Source of the DNA: Dimargaris cristalligena
Taxonomy: Eukaryota > Kickxellomycota > Dimargaritomycetes > Dimargaritales > Dimargaritaceae
Assembly (NCBI GenBank): GCA_027576995.1
Contig: JANBQC010000031.1
Location: 1 to 64,000 of the forward strand
Length of the DNA: 64,000 nucleotides
Direction of reading: 5' to 3'
Positions 11,658 to 22,377 of the stretch are shown here, piece by piece. Position numbers and translations under genes: made by a program. Numbering within the stretch: position 1 is the first letter of the stretch; each line of letters starts with the position of its first letter. The notes under the pieces were generated by a model. The model was given only the letters and a program-made list of their open reading frames with translations. It ran no database searches and was not told where the DNA came from.

Positions 11658-12629
11658 ATGGTGGCAATTAAACTTAACACCACTTGGTTAGCCCTGGGGG
11701 TTGCATTAGCGACTTTCGTTAATGTCCGGCCTTTTCCCATGAATGATGACCCCAATTCTCTCAAACGACCCCTCGCCGACCCCACCAGCTCCCAATATCC
11801 GAAACGCGCCAGTCCCGACCCTCTTTCGAAAATGACGGATTTTATCGACCAAGCCCAACAACTATCCCAGGTTGACCATCAATGGGCGACCAAAACCACC
11901 TACTTGGCGGAATTACAAGAGGGTGTAATCACTAGTAGCGACATTGCAGCCCTTTTTAAAATGATCAACAATGACGTTCAGACTTTTATCACCCTGGGGC
12001 TTCGCTTCGATTCGGCCATGATTGGGCTCCAGTCAATCATCAATCGCATCGAAATGGATCTCTACCAATGCCTAACTACACCGAGGACCGACCCGCGGCA
12101 ACTACCCTATAGCAGCGACACGGCCAACGATAAGACCAAACGCCGGGAACTGGCCACGCTGGCCCGGACCCTCATGACGGAAACCACCGGCGTGCAACTC
12201 CACCAGCAGGCCCAGTTGCTCCAGACATACGGTACCCAATTGACCACAATCTACCCGGGGGCGACGGACATTTACCTGAAATACTGTACCTTATCACTTT
12301 GCCAGCAATGGCGCAAAGGGATGGACGCCAAACAGGAGATGGAGGCCTACGTCAAAGAATACATGGCCGTCAACCGGGCGGAGATTAGCGATCTGCCCCA
12401 TGACCTGAACATCAAAGACGCGGCCGCCCTACACGCCGAATACAAGGAATTTAACCTGGAGAGGGATGTGGACCGGATGAATACCGGTGAACAGCTGCAG
12501 AATTTTGGCAAGGCCGTAGAGACTTGGAACCGAATGGACCGAATGACCAAACGACTGGCGACCGTGAGCCAAAAAATCAGCGAATTAGATAGTTTGATGG
12601 ACCAATTGCAGTTGATGGCGACTGCTTAA
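11658..12629 (+). CDS. secreted alpha-helical protein, 323 aa, unknown family
   Basis: I do not recognise this protein. ATG 11658 was chosen over the upstream in-frame ATG 11478 because it has a CACCATGG context and begins a clear signal peptide (MVAIKLNTTWLALGVALATF, cleavage probably near residues 20-25). Two Lys-Arg sites follow within about 35 residues (SLKR, YPKR), so a Kex2-type protease may remove a short propeptide. The remaining roughly 270 residues are hydrophilic, rich in Gln, Met, Asp and Lys, and look almost entirely alpha-helical, with only three cysteines (YQC, YCTLSLC) and no membrane segment. It could be a secreted helical-bundle surface protein or effector. A poly(A)-like AATAAA lies about 165 bases after the stop. 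Confidence 0.75.
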   Translation: MVAIKLNTTWLALGVALATFVNVRPFPMNDDPNSLKRPLADPTSSQYPKRASPDPLSKMTDFIDQAQQLSQVDHQWATKTTYLAELQEGVITSSDIAALFKMINNDVQTFITLGLRFDSAMIGLQSIINRIEMDLYQCLTTPRTDPRQLPYSSDTANDKTKRRELATLARTLMTETTGVQLHQQAQLLQTYGTQLTTIYPGATDIYLKYCTLSLCQQWRKGMDAKQEMEAYVKEYMAVNRAEISDLPHDLNIKDAAALHAEYKEFNLERDVDRMNTGEQLQNFGKAVETWNRMDRMTKRLATVSQKISELDSLMDQLQLMATA

Positions 12630-12714
12630 TAATTTGGTCAATGGGTGGTGCTTTATTTGGGTGTCTGATGTTTGGTTCTATGCTGGTATTAGATTTTGGG
12701 GTTTATTTTTCTTT

Positions 12715-12739
12715 TAATTATTATTATTATTATTATTTA
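12715..12739. repeat. (ATT)n microsatellite
   Basis: About eight ATT/TTA units followed by a short A run, 85 bases after the stop codon of the upstream gene, probably in its 3' UTR. Confidence 0.7.
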
Positions 12740-13727
12740 AAAAAACCCCTTTGGTGATCTTGTTAAGCCGTCGACCTCGCTCAATTGATTTCTAATAAAA
12801 TGCGATGCACAAATTTAGCAAGCAACTGGCCATCGACCTGGCTGGGGGTAAACTGCCTAAGATTGGAAAAAGAGAGGGAGGGAGGGGGGGTTCTCTCTAC
12901 CGTTAATGTAAATCACCTATAATTCGGCCTCGTAGATATACGAATGGGGGCTTACTAAACGGAGAGCTCACAAATATGAGAAATAGATGAGCAATTAAAC
13001 GAGTCACCATGGCAGGAGCCCCTCTCAGTCCCCGCACCGTCTGAGTCCATAACGTACTGAGGGAATAATATCGATGGCGACAATAGTGGTGCGACAGGAA
13101 AGGTGGTATTAAAATAAACCGGTCCGGGTGCCCATGTAGTTAGTTAGTTCATTGTTAGACCCATACTACCCGTAGAGATTGGCTGCCAATACAGAACACT
13201 TCGCTGACCAGTGCGCCCAAGCGACTAATGATGGGGAACCTCTTTAATTTAGCCCACCACAAGGGTCACCATTCTCCTAGAGTTGAGGGAAGCGTGGAGA
13301 GAGGGGGTTGGGAAGGAAGGCTGCCAAAGAGGGGAGAGGGGGAGAAGGAAATGCCCCGGGGCCAAAAACTATTATTAGTACATGAACTTCCTTAAATTAA
13401 ACCGATGGATACGAAATCTCCCTCAACCGCCCTCTTCGTTGCCCGTGCCCACCGCCGGAACATCATTTACCCACCATCCCCAAGCATCGGATACCCCTCC
13501 TGATGGCATCGTCGTCGTAGCGGGCTGGAGTCGACGGCCCCGTCCCAGCTATTAGAGTTTGCGGGTCCCCTACATATTTTAGATTAGTGATTTGCGTTGC
13601 TATAGGGATGGTCTATCATTATTCGGGCTGCCCCCCTTACTTTACTCTCCTCTCTCCTCCTGTAGTCCTCGTCTCTCTAGGCATACGAAAGAAAAGTGCG
13701 AACTAGGGGGGGGGTCGGGACGGGAGG

Positions 13728-13733
13728 TATAAA
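13728..13733 (+). promoter_or_regulatory. TATA box for the DPBB gene
   Basis: TATAAA in a G-rich context, 338 bases before the ATG at 14071. The intervening CA/CT-rich sequence (ACCACCACCACC, CTCTCTTTCTCT) resembles a fungal transcribed leader. Confidence 0.45.
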
Positions 13734-14070
13734 GGGGAGGTCAAGGACGGCCTATTTGAGCAGACAGCAGCCTCTTCGATTACCATACCACCAAGTCGTT
13801 TACTAGTCATTTTCCACCGATACCACACCACCACCACCACCACTCTCCCCTTCTCTCTTTCTCTTCCACCAAGGCACCGCCATTTCTAACGATTGATTTG
13901 GTATTTGTCGGCAATTTGATTAGTCAACTATTTGTGAATGCCTCTATAATTCTTGGAGACATCCGGTATTTGTATAACTATTACCCCTTTTTTTATACAT
14001 AAAATATATCGAAAGTTCCCCTATATTTCTTTTAACTTCCCTTATTTCTTCGAGTCCGTTCATCTTCACA

Positions 14071-14854
14071 ATGAAGTTTACCCTTGTCGCCGCTCTTACC
14101 ACTTTGGCCGCGTTGGCCAACGCCAGCTCCCTGCCAAACAACGGGTTGGTAAAACGCCAGGATGTGGCTGCCGCTGCCCCTGTTAACCCAACCCCAGCCC
14201 CCGTAGTCGTCGCCCCCGTAGTGCCGGTGGTGGCCGAGGTGGTAGTAGGCCAGGATATTGCCGGCAAGGCTAGTTTCGAAGACGCCGGTCCCAAGGACGT
14301 CGGGTCGTGCGGAACTTTGGAAGAGCTAGCAACCTTAACTGTATCTATTGTAAGTTTGGACCTATTTGATTTGATTCTATTGTTCACCGTGTATTCTCAC
14401 TGAAACTGGACAGCCGTCTACCGTCGTTGTGGAGTATGTCTATAATAAGCAACCTCAAATTTACCGGTATTGGGCTTCCAGAATAATCTTGACCTCACAA
14501 CAGCTTGATTCTCCCCTTCTTTAATACCAATCACCCTTTTGCCCAATGATGCTAATTTCCAATTGTTAATTGACTGTTATTATTGTTTATGGATATCATC
14601 CGCACTACATGCATTCGGTACAACAGAACAAGGGCCAAATGGCCGACGATATCTACCCAGGGACCAACCCCAAGTGTTTCAAAATGATGAGCGTTCAGTC
14701 GGTGTTCGGCACATCGGTACAGGCCAAGATTACGGATACTTGCGAGGACTGCGAGGTGGGTGAAGTCGTGCTGAGTCAATCGGCAGCCAATGCCCTAGGT
14801 CCGAAATTCGTCAAGGCCGGTCGTTCCCAGGTGACGTGGAAGATTATCGCCTAA
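14071..14854 (+). CDS. secreted double-psi beta-barrel (RlpA/barwin-like) protein, 168 aa
   Basis: Two exons, 14071-14349 and 14627-14854, separated by a 277-base intron (GTAAGT...ACAG, phase 0). The product has a signal peptide (MKFTLVAALTTLAALANA), a Lys-Arg-Gln site (LVKRQ) suggesting propeptide cleavage, a Val/Ala/Pro linker, then a compact DPBB domain. Family hallmarks seen: GSCG near the domain start, TVSINKGQM across the splice junction, NPKCFK, the AKITDTCEDCEVGEVVLS core and the terminal QVTWKIIA. Fungal DPBB proteins of this size are extracellular and often bind cell-wall polysaccharide or act at surfaces; no catalytic activity can be claimed. An alternative extra exon at 14414 (PSTVVV) was tested and breaks the frame. 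Confidence 0.85.
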
Positions 14855-15695
14855 GAAATTAAGGGGTTTTCCCCTTTAATGTGTGTTGGGTGGAGGAGAG
14901 AGCCCCTTTGGTGTCGTCTGGAACGACCGGGGGATGATGATGGTTTTTTCTGGTGTCCCCCTCTTCTTCGCTGATTTATACAACCCAAAGCCATTTCTGT
15001 AACCTGGTGCTATATTTATATTTATAAAAAATTGGTATGTTTCTGTCAAACATGAGGTCCAGGGAATATCATTTCGAGTATACGTGGCTTTAATAATGAG
15101 ACCATCTTACAAGGGTGACGAAATCGGTAATATTTGGATATGCGCCCACAGTGGAATGCACCAGGGCAACTCGAAATATATACTAAATGTGCGTTATTTA
15201 GCTGCCGAATTTGATGTGCCTAATTTAATCTTAATACCCTTTGGATACTGTAGTGTAAATGGTAGTGGTTGCTAAGGGAATACATACTGGCGGATAATTG
15301 CGGGATGGCCAGCCGGATATAGGGATGCACCAGCTGGGATGGTGTTACTTTACCCTCCCAAACCAACAGCCCCAACTGTATGGACCACATACCTATTGGG
15401 CTTGGTGTCCAGGGCAGCAGCGTCTTTCGTCATTGCCCCTTCCTCGCTCTCGCTTACTCGCTCCTATTGTGGGTTTTTACTACTACTACCTATTAGTTTC
15501 GTTTCATTCTTGCATGTCTGTTGTCTCATTCTGACGTATATTCAATCCCATAGTTACATTCGCCTTTATTTTCGATAGGCCGGTTCCAAGTACCCGACAC
15601 TCGCCATTCCGTAGTTTACGATATTCTCCCCTCCCTATCTCAACCCACGCATTCCTTGCCCCGCTTCTTCTAGTCGGTTTCGCAATCTCGCCACC
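14855..15695. other. spacer between DPBB and CobW-family genes
   Basis: 3' flank of the DPBB gene and promoter of the next gene. No further feature seen; open frames here are AT-rich and lack motifs. Confidence 0.5.
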
Positions 15696-17393
15696 ATGCC
15701 TTCTACTGAGACCACCAACCCCGTAGCCGCCACCACTACTCAAGTATCGGTATTTACCGGTTTTCTGGGTGCCGGTAAAACCACGCTTATCCTGTCGCTA
15801 CTTAAACAACTGCCCCGGGACTATCGGGTGGTGGTGCTTAAAAATGAGTTCGGGGACGCCGAAACGGATAGCGCGCTGATGCGCGAAAGTAATATCGCGG
15901 TGCAGGAAATGGTCAACGGGTGTCTTTGCTGTGTGCTGGTTGGTCAAATGAAAAGCGCGCTGTTGGAACTACGCGGTAAGTGCACTGGCTGGTAGTTGGT
16001 TGACTTCGTCGGTATAGAGTACCGCACTATTTGTCGGGTGGGATTTTGGGGTTGGGTATGTTTCGATTCCCCCGCCTCCGTTGTTTTACTCCGTACCCAA
16101 GTTTCCTATGCCATTACAAATGGAAAGCATCTTGGCCCGGCCGGGTACACCAACCACCATATCTAAAAGTAATTCCGGCCTTTAACTCTAACTCCCTCCT
16201 CAATTATCTATGCCAAATGATCCTCATCTACTTTAGACAAGTACCAGCCGCACCGTATTATCATTGAAACTAGCGGTTCCGCTTTCCCCGGTAAGCCACT
16301 CCTACGACTTGTTGAAACTAGAGAGGCCTCGTTACTAATCCTTATATACCCAACATCTAGCTTAGTTATGCCCATGTGCTGATGTTATGCTGATTTTTGG
16401 TTTGCCCATATACCAACTCTACGACCGGACGCCACAGCCCCTATTGCCTGGCAGATCCGGGAAATGGCCGACGAGGGATTCCGCCTTGATTCCATCGTTA
16501 CGGTCGTGGACTGTGTCAACTTCACCGGCTACGAGGACACGAGTTATACCGCTAAGATGCAAGCCCAATACACGGATTTAATCCTTCTCAACAAGCATCA
16601 TCTGGTAAGCATTTATTTTTGATTTTGGACTTTGGCATCAACTACGAATCGAGGGATACCATATTCGGATTACGTATGTGATGCCTTAACTCTACCGCTT
16701 AATTCCAGACCAGTCTCCAATTTACTCCGAATCCATTGTGTTAAATTATCATCCCCCCCTCCCTTCTTCCCAAACCCTAAACTCAAACTATCCCTCCTCC
16801 CCCAACCATAGGTTACCGATCGCGAGTTGGATCTCGTTATTGACCGTGTCAATGACCTTAATACCGATACTCCCAAGGTCCGGTCCGGCCATGATAGTGA
16901 CATTCCCATATCGGCCGATCTCATCTTCGGTATCGACACCCAACTGTTTTCCTTGGCCGAACGGGCCCAGAGCTCCAAATCGAAGTCCGGGACCCACTCC
17001 AGCCACCAGGATCATGACCACCATAGCCAGGAAATCGACCGGATTGAGGTCCACAAGCCCCTCAGCGCGACCTTTATGGGCTACCCACGACATGATTTTG
17101 AAGCCTTTCTAACCAGTTTGCCCAAAGAAGACATCTACCGCGTTAAGGGACTGATCCGCATCGTCGACACCCCCGCCGACTCGGCCCGCTTGCATATCCT
17201 GAACTTCGCTTTCGGTCGCTATACTCTGACCCCCCTGCTTAATGAAACGACCGCCCAGGACCATAGGGCTCTAGGGGCCCGGTTGACGGTGATGGGCCAG
17301 GATCTCGCGATGCACCGTCCGGCGGTGGCGCGGGGCTTTCAGCTAACCCCCGAGGAGATGACATTCTATGCCAAACAAAGGACTTACATCTAA
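15696..17393 (+). CDS. CobW/COG0523 metal-chaperone-type GTPase, 360 aa, 4 exons
   Basis: Exons 15696-15975, 16237-16290, 16438-16604 and 16812-17393, all with GTAAG donors and AG acceptors and consistent phases. ATG has an ideal CGCCACCATG context. COG0523 proteins are G3E-family GTPases that deliver metals such as zinc. Seen here: P-loop GFLGAGKT (residues 22-29), the metal-binding CxCC motif GCLCC (Cys76, Cys78, Cys79), NEFGD, ETSGSAFP, a His-rich linker (HSSHQDHDHHS) before the C-terminal CobW_C-like domain. The G4 position reads NKHHL (163-167) where the family normally has NKxD, so the guanine-specificity Asp is His. The CPELVP motif used by ZNG1 to engage methionine aminopeptidase is absent at the N-terminus, so I do not call it ZNG1. 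Cytosolic, as no targeting signal is seen. Confidence 0.88.
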
Positions 17394-17953
17394 ACTCGCC
17401 GGGTTAATGATGTAGGGACTACTTTTACTGGGTTGGATAGGCTATTTTATACGATAATTGTCAGCCCAGTTATAAATTACCTTTTCGGCCATGTATGGAT
17501 CTAAATATGAATCCCCTTCCTGGATATCCCCCCTCCCCCTCCCGAAAACAATAAAATATGTAAAAATGCCGCGTATTTCGAATGGTATTCGTGCCCTAAT
17601 ATTCATTTATTCGTTAAGTATGGAGGTCACGATCAGCCATGATGCAGAACAGAAATATGATAATCGGAGTGGCGGCAATGCTTATAAGGCTGATGAGAGG
17701 AAAGAAAGCCTGGATTTTATACTGTGCTGAATGCGAGCCAGTGGCACCAAAAATCAAATGGAAATAGAAATAGAAACATGTCGTGATGGATGGGGGAGGG
17801 GGGGGGCAAGACAGAATAAAATATAAAAAAGGGGGCCTATAAAATTAAAAGTGGGTATAGTAGCGCCGTTATAGAAATGGATATCCTCCTCCTCCTTCCT
17901 TCCTACCTACCTACCTACCTAGACCTAGGTGTGGAGAGAGAGAGAGGTGACAT
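17394..17953. other. convergent 3' intergenic region
   Basis: Lies between the ends of the CobW-family gene and RRP9. It contains a (CTAC)n run at about 17902-17921 and AATAAA signals on the plus strand near 17550 and 17815. No gene is supported. Confidence 0.5.
17902..17921. repeat. (CTAC)n microsatellite
   Basis: About five tandem CTAC units just past the 3' end of RRP9. Confidence 0.65.
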
Positions 17954-20068
17954 TTATTTTTTGCCAAATATAGAGGAATGTTCCTCCGCCAGTTTCCGGT
18001 TGGCAGTAAACTCAAGATTGGTGGGTAGCGGAATGACTTGGATACTATTCCGGGCCTCTTTAATCCGGAGCCACCGGCCCAGTTTCGGTTCCTGACCAAC
18101 GCCCGCTACGATTTTAAGGAGACTGGGGGTGAGCGGGAGAGGTCCGTCCTTGTTGTCTTTGTCCAAAGAACCGTCCGCAATCGCTTCGACCTGCTCCTCC
18201 AGTGCATCGGTGGGCAGTTCGGCGAATTGCAAAGCATTAACGAACCCCACCATCGGGATGGTCGTAAGGAGGGAGAAACTCCGCAACCGGGCGTCTAATT
18301 GCCACAGACGGAGGTGGCCGTCCCAGGACCCCGTCACGAAAAGGTCGGAGAAGGGCAAAACGGCCAAAGCAGTGATCCAACGCGGGTTGTTGATGTGCGG
18401 GAAATAATGGGTACCGGCGGTGGCGTATTCGGCCATCAGCTCGGGTTTGAACGGGGTGACGGGCCGGGCGCCGGGGAGAACAGGGGTCGAGGTTGAGTCA
18501 GAGGAAGTAGGTAGTAGGGGCAGGCGGGGATCATCGTGGTCACCATCGGCACCGTGGGCCAAAAAGTGAACAAAGAGGGGCTTCTTTTTACCGGTACTCC
18601 ATAGGGCAATCGCACCCGAGTCACCGCCTGTCAAAAAAGTGGACTCGTTAATCATGGCCACGACGTCCAAGGAGCCTTCCGAGGCTTCCAGCGTAGCGAT
18701 ATGGGCCTGTACGGCGGCGGGGAACTGCAGGGGAATGCGACCAGCGAGACGGTCACTTTCGGGTAGTTGTTGTTCATCATCGGCCAGGGGGAAAGTGGGC
18801 GGGTTCACACCCACCTGGGAATGGGCTTTACCCCGCCGGGGGTTAAAGTTAGCACCACCCCGGAACACGAGCTGGGATTCTTCCACAACTTTCCAGAGCC
18901 GGAGCGTACGGTCCCGACCACCGGTGGTGACGGCGTGGTCTTTATTCAACGTGGCAATATCGGTGATGGCTTCCTGGTGACCGAAGAGGGTCTCCATGTA
19001 ACTCAGTTGGTCGACGTTCCAGAGTTTGACCATCCGATCCAGCGAGCAGGAGTACAGCTGGTTGCCGTTGTGTCCGCTTTGTTGAAAGGCCAGGCCCGTG
19101 ATGGCGTCCTTGTGCTGGTGGAATACCGCTAGGCACTGGTGGCTGGATGTGGACCAGATGCGAACCTTCGTGTCCCGGCCCCCGCTGGCCAGGAATTTAT
19201 TGTCGTGGCTCACCGCGAGACACAACACTTCGGGATTGACCCGGGCCGGGGCGCCTTTCCGGCCCTTCTTGGAGGAGGGGGGGGCACCGCTACCACCATC
19301 ACCGCCCCGTTTGACCACGAGGGTCTTGCGTGCGGTTGCTAGGTCCCAGCGGTAGATCGAGCCGTCCTTGGAACCACTGTACATGAAGCGCCCGCTGGGG
19401 GCCACGGCCACCGCGGTGACGGTGAGGAAATGCGCGCGGAGGGTACGGACACTGTTTATATCGAGGGGCCACTGAACGGTATCGGCCACCTTGCGTTGGG
19501 CCTGTCCGTGCTTTTCCCGCACATCGGCAATCAAACGGGATGCAATGAGGCCACGGTCGATATCGTCGGCAAAGAAATCACCCGTGTAGGCCATTTCGGA
19601 TTGCAGGGCGGCCAGAGGGTTATCGTCCTCTTTCTCCTCCGCGTCTTCTTCTAATTGGGCAGCTGGTCCCTCCTCACCTGAAGCCGCCGCCGCTCGACTG
19701 CCTTGCACAGACGCCTTGACGGAGGCCAGATACTGCTTGGACAAACGCAGACGTTTGGCCGCGGCCGATTCCTTACCGTAGCGCATTTCGTCCTCGTCCT
19801 TCTCGCTTTCGGATTCGCTGTACCGGTGCCGCAGGTCCATTTCGTCTAGGGTACCGGGTAAATTGACATTGTCGTCGGAATCGGATCCGCTCTCGATTTC
19901 ACTGTCCCCATGGGCCGGGGCCTTGCGCTTGGGGGGACGAGAAGTGCCGGAGAACCCGCCGCGGCCGGCTTTGTGGCCGGCCGCTTTGGCGGGCTGTCCA
20001 TGGCGGGGACCACCGCCGCTCCGACCCGCGGATTTCTTGGCCGTTTCGAAAAAAGACCCCTTGGCCAT
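17954..20068 (-). CDS. RRP9: U3 snoRNP WD40 protein Rrp9/U3-55K, 704 aa
   Basis: Rrp9 is the U3-specific beta-propeller protein of the small-subunit processome, needed for 18S rRNA processing in the nucleolus. The N-terminal 200 residues are charged, with a basic start (MAKGSFFETAKK), GRGG-type and KRK patches and acidic runs. WD40 repeats follow from about residue 200: YSGSKDGSIYRWDL, ASGGRDTKVRIWS, YSCSLDRMVKLWNV, TTGGRDRTLRLWKV, TGGDSGAIALWST and TGSWDGHLRLWQL. The stretch GGRDRTLRLWKVVEESQLVF is diagnostic for Rrp9 among WD40 proteins. At 704 aa it is longer than the yeast and animal proteins because of the acidic N-terminus and a Gly/Ser/Lys insert between early repeats. Single exon, ATG at 20068, with an AT run immediately upstream. 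Confidence 0.93.
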   Translation of the reverse strand: MAKGSFFETAKKSAGRSGGGPRHGQPAKAAGHKAGRGGFSGTSRPPKRKAPAHGDSEIESGSDSDDNVNLPGTLDEMDLRHRYSESESEKDEDEMRYGKESAAAKRLRLSKQYLASVKASVQGSRAAAASGEEGPAAQLEEDAEEKEDDNPLAALQSEMAYTGDFFADDIDRGLIASRLIADVREKHGQAQRKVADTVQWPLDINSVRTLRAHFLTVTAVAVAPSGRFMYSGSKDGSIYRWDLATARKTLVVKRGGDGGSGAPPSSKKGRKGAPARVNPEVLCLAVSHDNKFLASGGRDTKVRIWSTSSHQCLAVFHQHKDAITGLAFQQSGHNGNQLYSCSLDRMVKLWNVDQLSYMETLFGHQEAITDIATLNKDHAVTTGGRDRTLRLWKVVEESQLVFRGGANFNPRRGKAHSQVGVNPPTFPLADDEQQLPESDRLAGRIPLQFPAAVQAHIATLEASEGSLDVVAMINESTFLTGGDSGAIALWSTGKKKPLFVHFLAHGADGDHDDPRLPLLPTSSDSTSTPVLPGARPVTPFKPELMAEYATAGTHYFPHINNPRWITALAVLPFSDLFVTGSWDGHLRLWQLDARLRSFSLLTTIPMVGFVNALQFAELPTDALEEQVEAIADGSLDKDNKDGPLPLTPSLLKIVAGVGQEPKLGRWLRIKEARNSIQVIPLPTNLEFTANRKLAEEHSSIFGKK

Positions 20069-20085
20069 TGTCGGAATGTATATTT

Positions 20086-20101
20086 AATATATATATATAT
20101 T
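20086..20101. repeat. AT-dinucleotide run upstream of RRP9
   Basis: AT repeat beginning 18 bases upstream of the RRP9 start codon; could be part of the promoter or a short leader. Confidence 0.5.
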
Positions 20102-20468
20102 GTATGGGAGAAGTAGAGGCAATGCGAGGGGAAAATGTAGTGGAGTCAACGACTGAGGAGTGGTTTTAGCAGAGGTGAAGAATGGAGGAGCGGGGCAAGG
20201 AATCTTTCTCCAGTCGTATAGCTAACTAGCTGGGCTATCCTCAATGACAAACAGCGGGTAAAGTCATATAAAAAAAATAAAGACTGATAAAAATGGTGGC
20301 AGAGATTGGTTTTTTTTCTCGCTAGAATTCAAAGAAAAATCCGAGTATGATGCAGCAGTGCTCTGAGCCTTTTGCCGTTCACCACATCTCACGGGCGGCT
20401 AATAATAAGTGGCCTTGACCGTGGGCCATTAGTGCCTGGTATAGTGGAAAGCAGCCCAGTCATAGTAA

Positions 20469-20482
20469 GTCACGTGATAGGT
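20469..20482. promoter_or_regulatory. CACGTG element GTCACGTGATAGGT
   Basis: A palindromic E-box core, GTCACGTGA, of the Cbf1/bHLH type, about 400 bases upstream of RRP9. The same 14 bases occur once more at 54470-54483, just upstream of the 5S rRNA gene. Confidence 0.4.
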
Positions 20483-20586
20483 CTCGACATGCAGGAGACT
20501 GGGAATCCCAATCACCACTAATTAGATGAACGGATGGCTGCATTCGAACCAAAGCGATATGGCCAAGGCAGCTCGATAGTCATATA

Positions 20587-20627
20587 AAAGGGACCGCTGA
20601 TCAACAACGATACGTCAGCGACCCTTT
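20587..20627. repeat. imperfect inverted repeat (hairpin)
   Basis: AAAGGG-AC-CGCTGA at 20587-20600 can pair with TCAGCG-A-CCCTTT at 20615-20627 across a 14-base loop: twelve base pairs with a 2/1 internal bulge, flanked on both sides by AT-rich TATA-like bases. Confidence 0.55.
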
Positions 20628-22026
20628 AATATACGGTGTATCTAAAAGACATAGAACCTAATTGAAAAGCATCCTAAACAGAGCCCGTTGGCATTCTGTT
20701 ATTGAATAACCCCGGCTAACGATGTAAGTATTACCAGTCTGTTACAGTCCTATCTTGGTTAAATAGTCCTCACATTGAGGCATAAGCAAGGGACCTTGGG
20801 CGTATGTTCTAATCCTTCCCAGGTGGGGAAGTAGCCAATTTTAATAGTAGCGAACAAGTACCAATTAGACTATCTAATCTCATCAATATGGTTTACTCGA
20901 AACATATTCCAAGTGGCTCTATATGACATCTCTGTACCCAATCGACTATTCCGGGAATTTAGGTTCATTACTGATAGTAATAAATGCGTTTTATACCTCT
21001 AAGGTATAGCTGACTGTAATATTACAACCATCAAATTACGGGCATTTGTAGTGAGCTGGGGGCAGATTCCAGTAATTTGTATTACCGTTAGAGTCATTGG
21101 GGTAACAAGTCCAACTTTAAAATAGGTCTAACGCAGCCCATTGTCCTGGGCCTATATGTAGTGTGAAAGTGCCACTGCGTTCCCCTCCTTAACTGCCATA
21201 TGAATTACAATTAATTAGGAATCTTACCACATTGCATTTGACTGCATCAAGTCCCTGAAAGCCGCCCAGGTCTTCCCCCCTTTGAAATTAAGCTTTAGGA
21301 TGGCGCCCATCCCTGGACCTGTGGGCCCTATCCAGATGTTTGCGCATGGCCGATTTTTGAAAACCATTCTGCTAACCTAGCAATTACTTAAAGTAAAGGA
21401 ATTGCCTTAAACCAAATGATCAACCTCTTTGGTTTCGTAAACTCATCGGTGCACTATCCCCATCACAACAAATAGTGCCGGCAGATGTAAGTCATCTGTC
21501 ATGCTAATAGAGGTGTGTAAGCATCAAATTAGGATAATCTGCAATGGTAATAAGCCGAGACAGGCTAACCCTGGTGCCATGCTATTCGATTTTTCTATCC
21601 GTTGACGCTTGTTATAAAGACGTTACTTTGGGAATCCTTACTATCCCGGTTAGTTCTAGAACAGGGCATATGGCTAACGTGCTGGAGGTTGCCGCCCACC
21701 CATAAGTGGAACAGTGGGTTGCAGTACAGCAGCTATGTTGTAGGCTCTACTGTGCATCCAAACTGTAGCGTGTCCAATGAGTGTGTTTATTCGGGGCTCT
21801 ATAGAAAAGAATACGCCAGTAGCTAGGCACACTCCACAGCCCTTCCTTATCATTACGTCACATCCACCGGCCGCACTTCCGTCGGCTGGGTTTGGAAACT
21901 CGCCCAGTAATATTTGCTACTGCATTCCTTTCCATCCGCTTATGTTTGGGCTCTGGCTTCATTCCGAATGAGACGGCACTCTGTTTCTTTAGTACTCGTA
22001 AACCTTTCCACTGAATACCTTACTAG

Positions 22027-22048
22027 CCCTAACCCTAACCCTAACCCC
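22027..22048. repeat. interstitial telomere-type repeat, (CCCTAA)3
   Basis: Three exact CCCTAA units followed by CCCC, about 330 bases upstream of the amino-acid transporter start. Too short to be a telomere scar with certainty; such motifs also bind Myb-type telobox factors in fungal promoters. Confidence 0.7.
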
Positions 22049-22377
22049 AAAAACCTTACTCTTCTGCTCTCCGACTAACCCCGCGTCCTTCTTGACATTT
22101 ATGAAACCAACTCAAACCGAGCCCCTTACCTTTCTATTCCTCTAACCTTCCCATATAACGGAAGCAAGGGCAGCCGCTTCTTACCTACTCTGGGCGCCTG
22201 TAGAGAGCACTCTTCTAACACACCTTGTTCTTTCTCCCGCTACGGGTCTGTGCCTCCTCCCTCTTCGTTAGGTGCAGATTTTACCACCCCGTCGTCTACT
22301 ACGCGACCTCTATACATAAGCACACTCGCCCGCGGTCGTATTTTTTGTATTGTTTTTCAAAGTCCCGCTCCGTGCTC

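Larger units (their letters stand above)
12630..14070. other. spacer with (ATT)n repeat and TATA box
   Basis: Contains an (ATT)n run at 12715-12739, an AATAAA near 12795 that may end the upstream transcript, and a G-rich promoter-like stretch ending in a TATA box at 13728-13733. No gene is supported. Confidence 0.5.
20069..22377. other. 2.3-kb divergent spacer between RRP9 and AVT-type gene
   Basis: Holds an AT run next to RRP9 (20086-20101), a GTCACGTGATAGGT element (20469-20482), an inverted repeat (20587-20627) and three telomere-type units (22027-22048). No protein gene or tRNA is supported. Confidence 0.5.

Noticed and set aside
14414..14433. Possible mini-exon (PSTVVV) in the DPBB gene with a GTATGT donor
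   Set aside because: Using it breaks the frame into the last exon; direct splicing 14349 to 14627 restores the DPBB sequence VSINKGQM.
22225..22377. Upstream extension of the amino-acid transporter
   Set aside because: The extension starts only at TTG and is AT-rich; ATG 22378 is a better start. The same reasoning sets the starts at 9531, 29170, 30406, 35285, 39891 and 46350.
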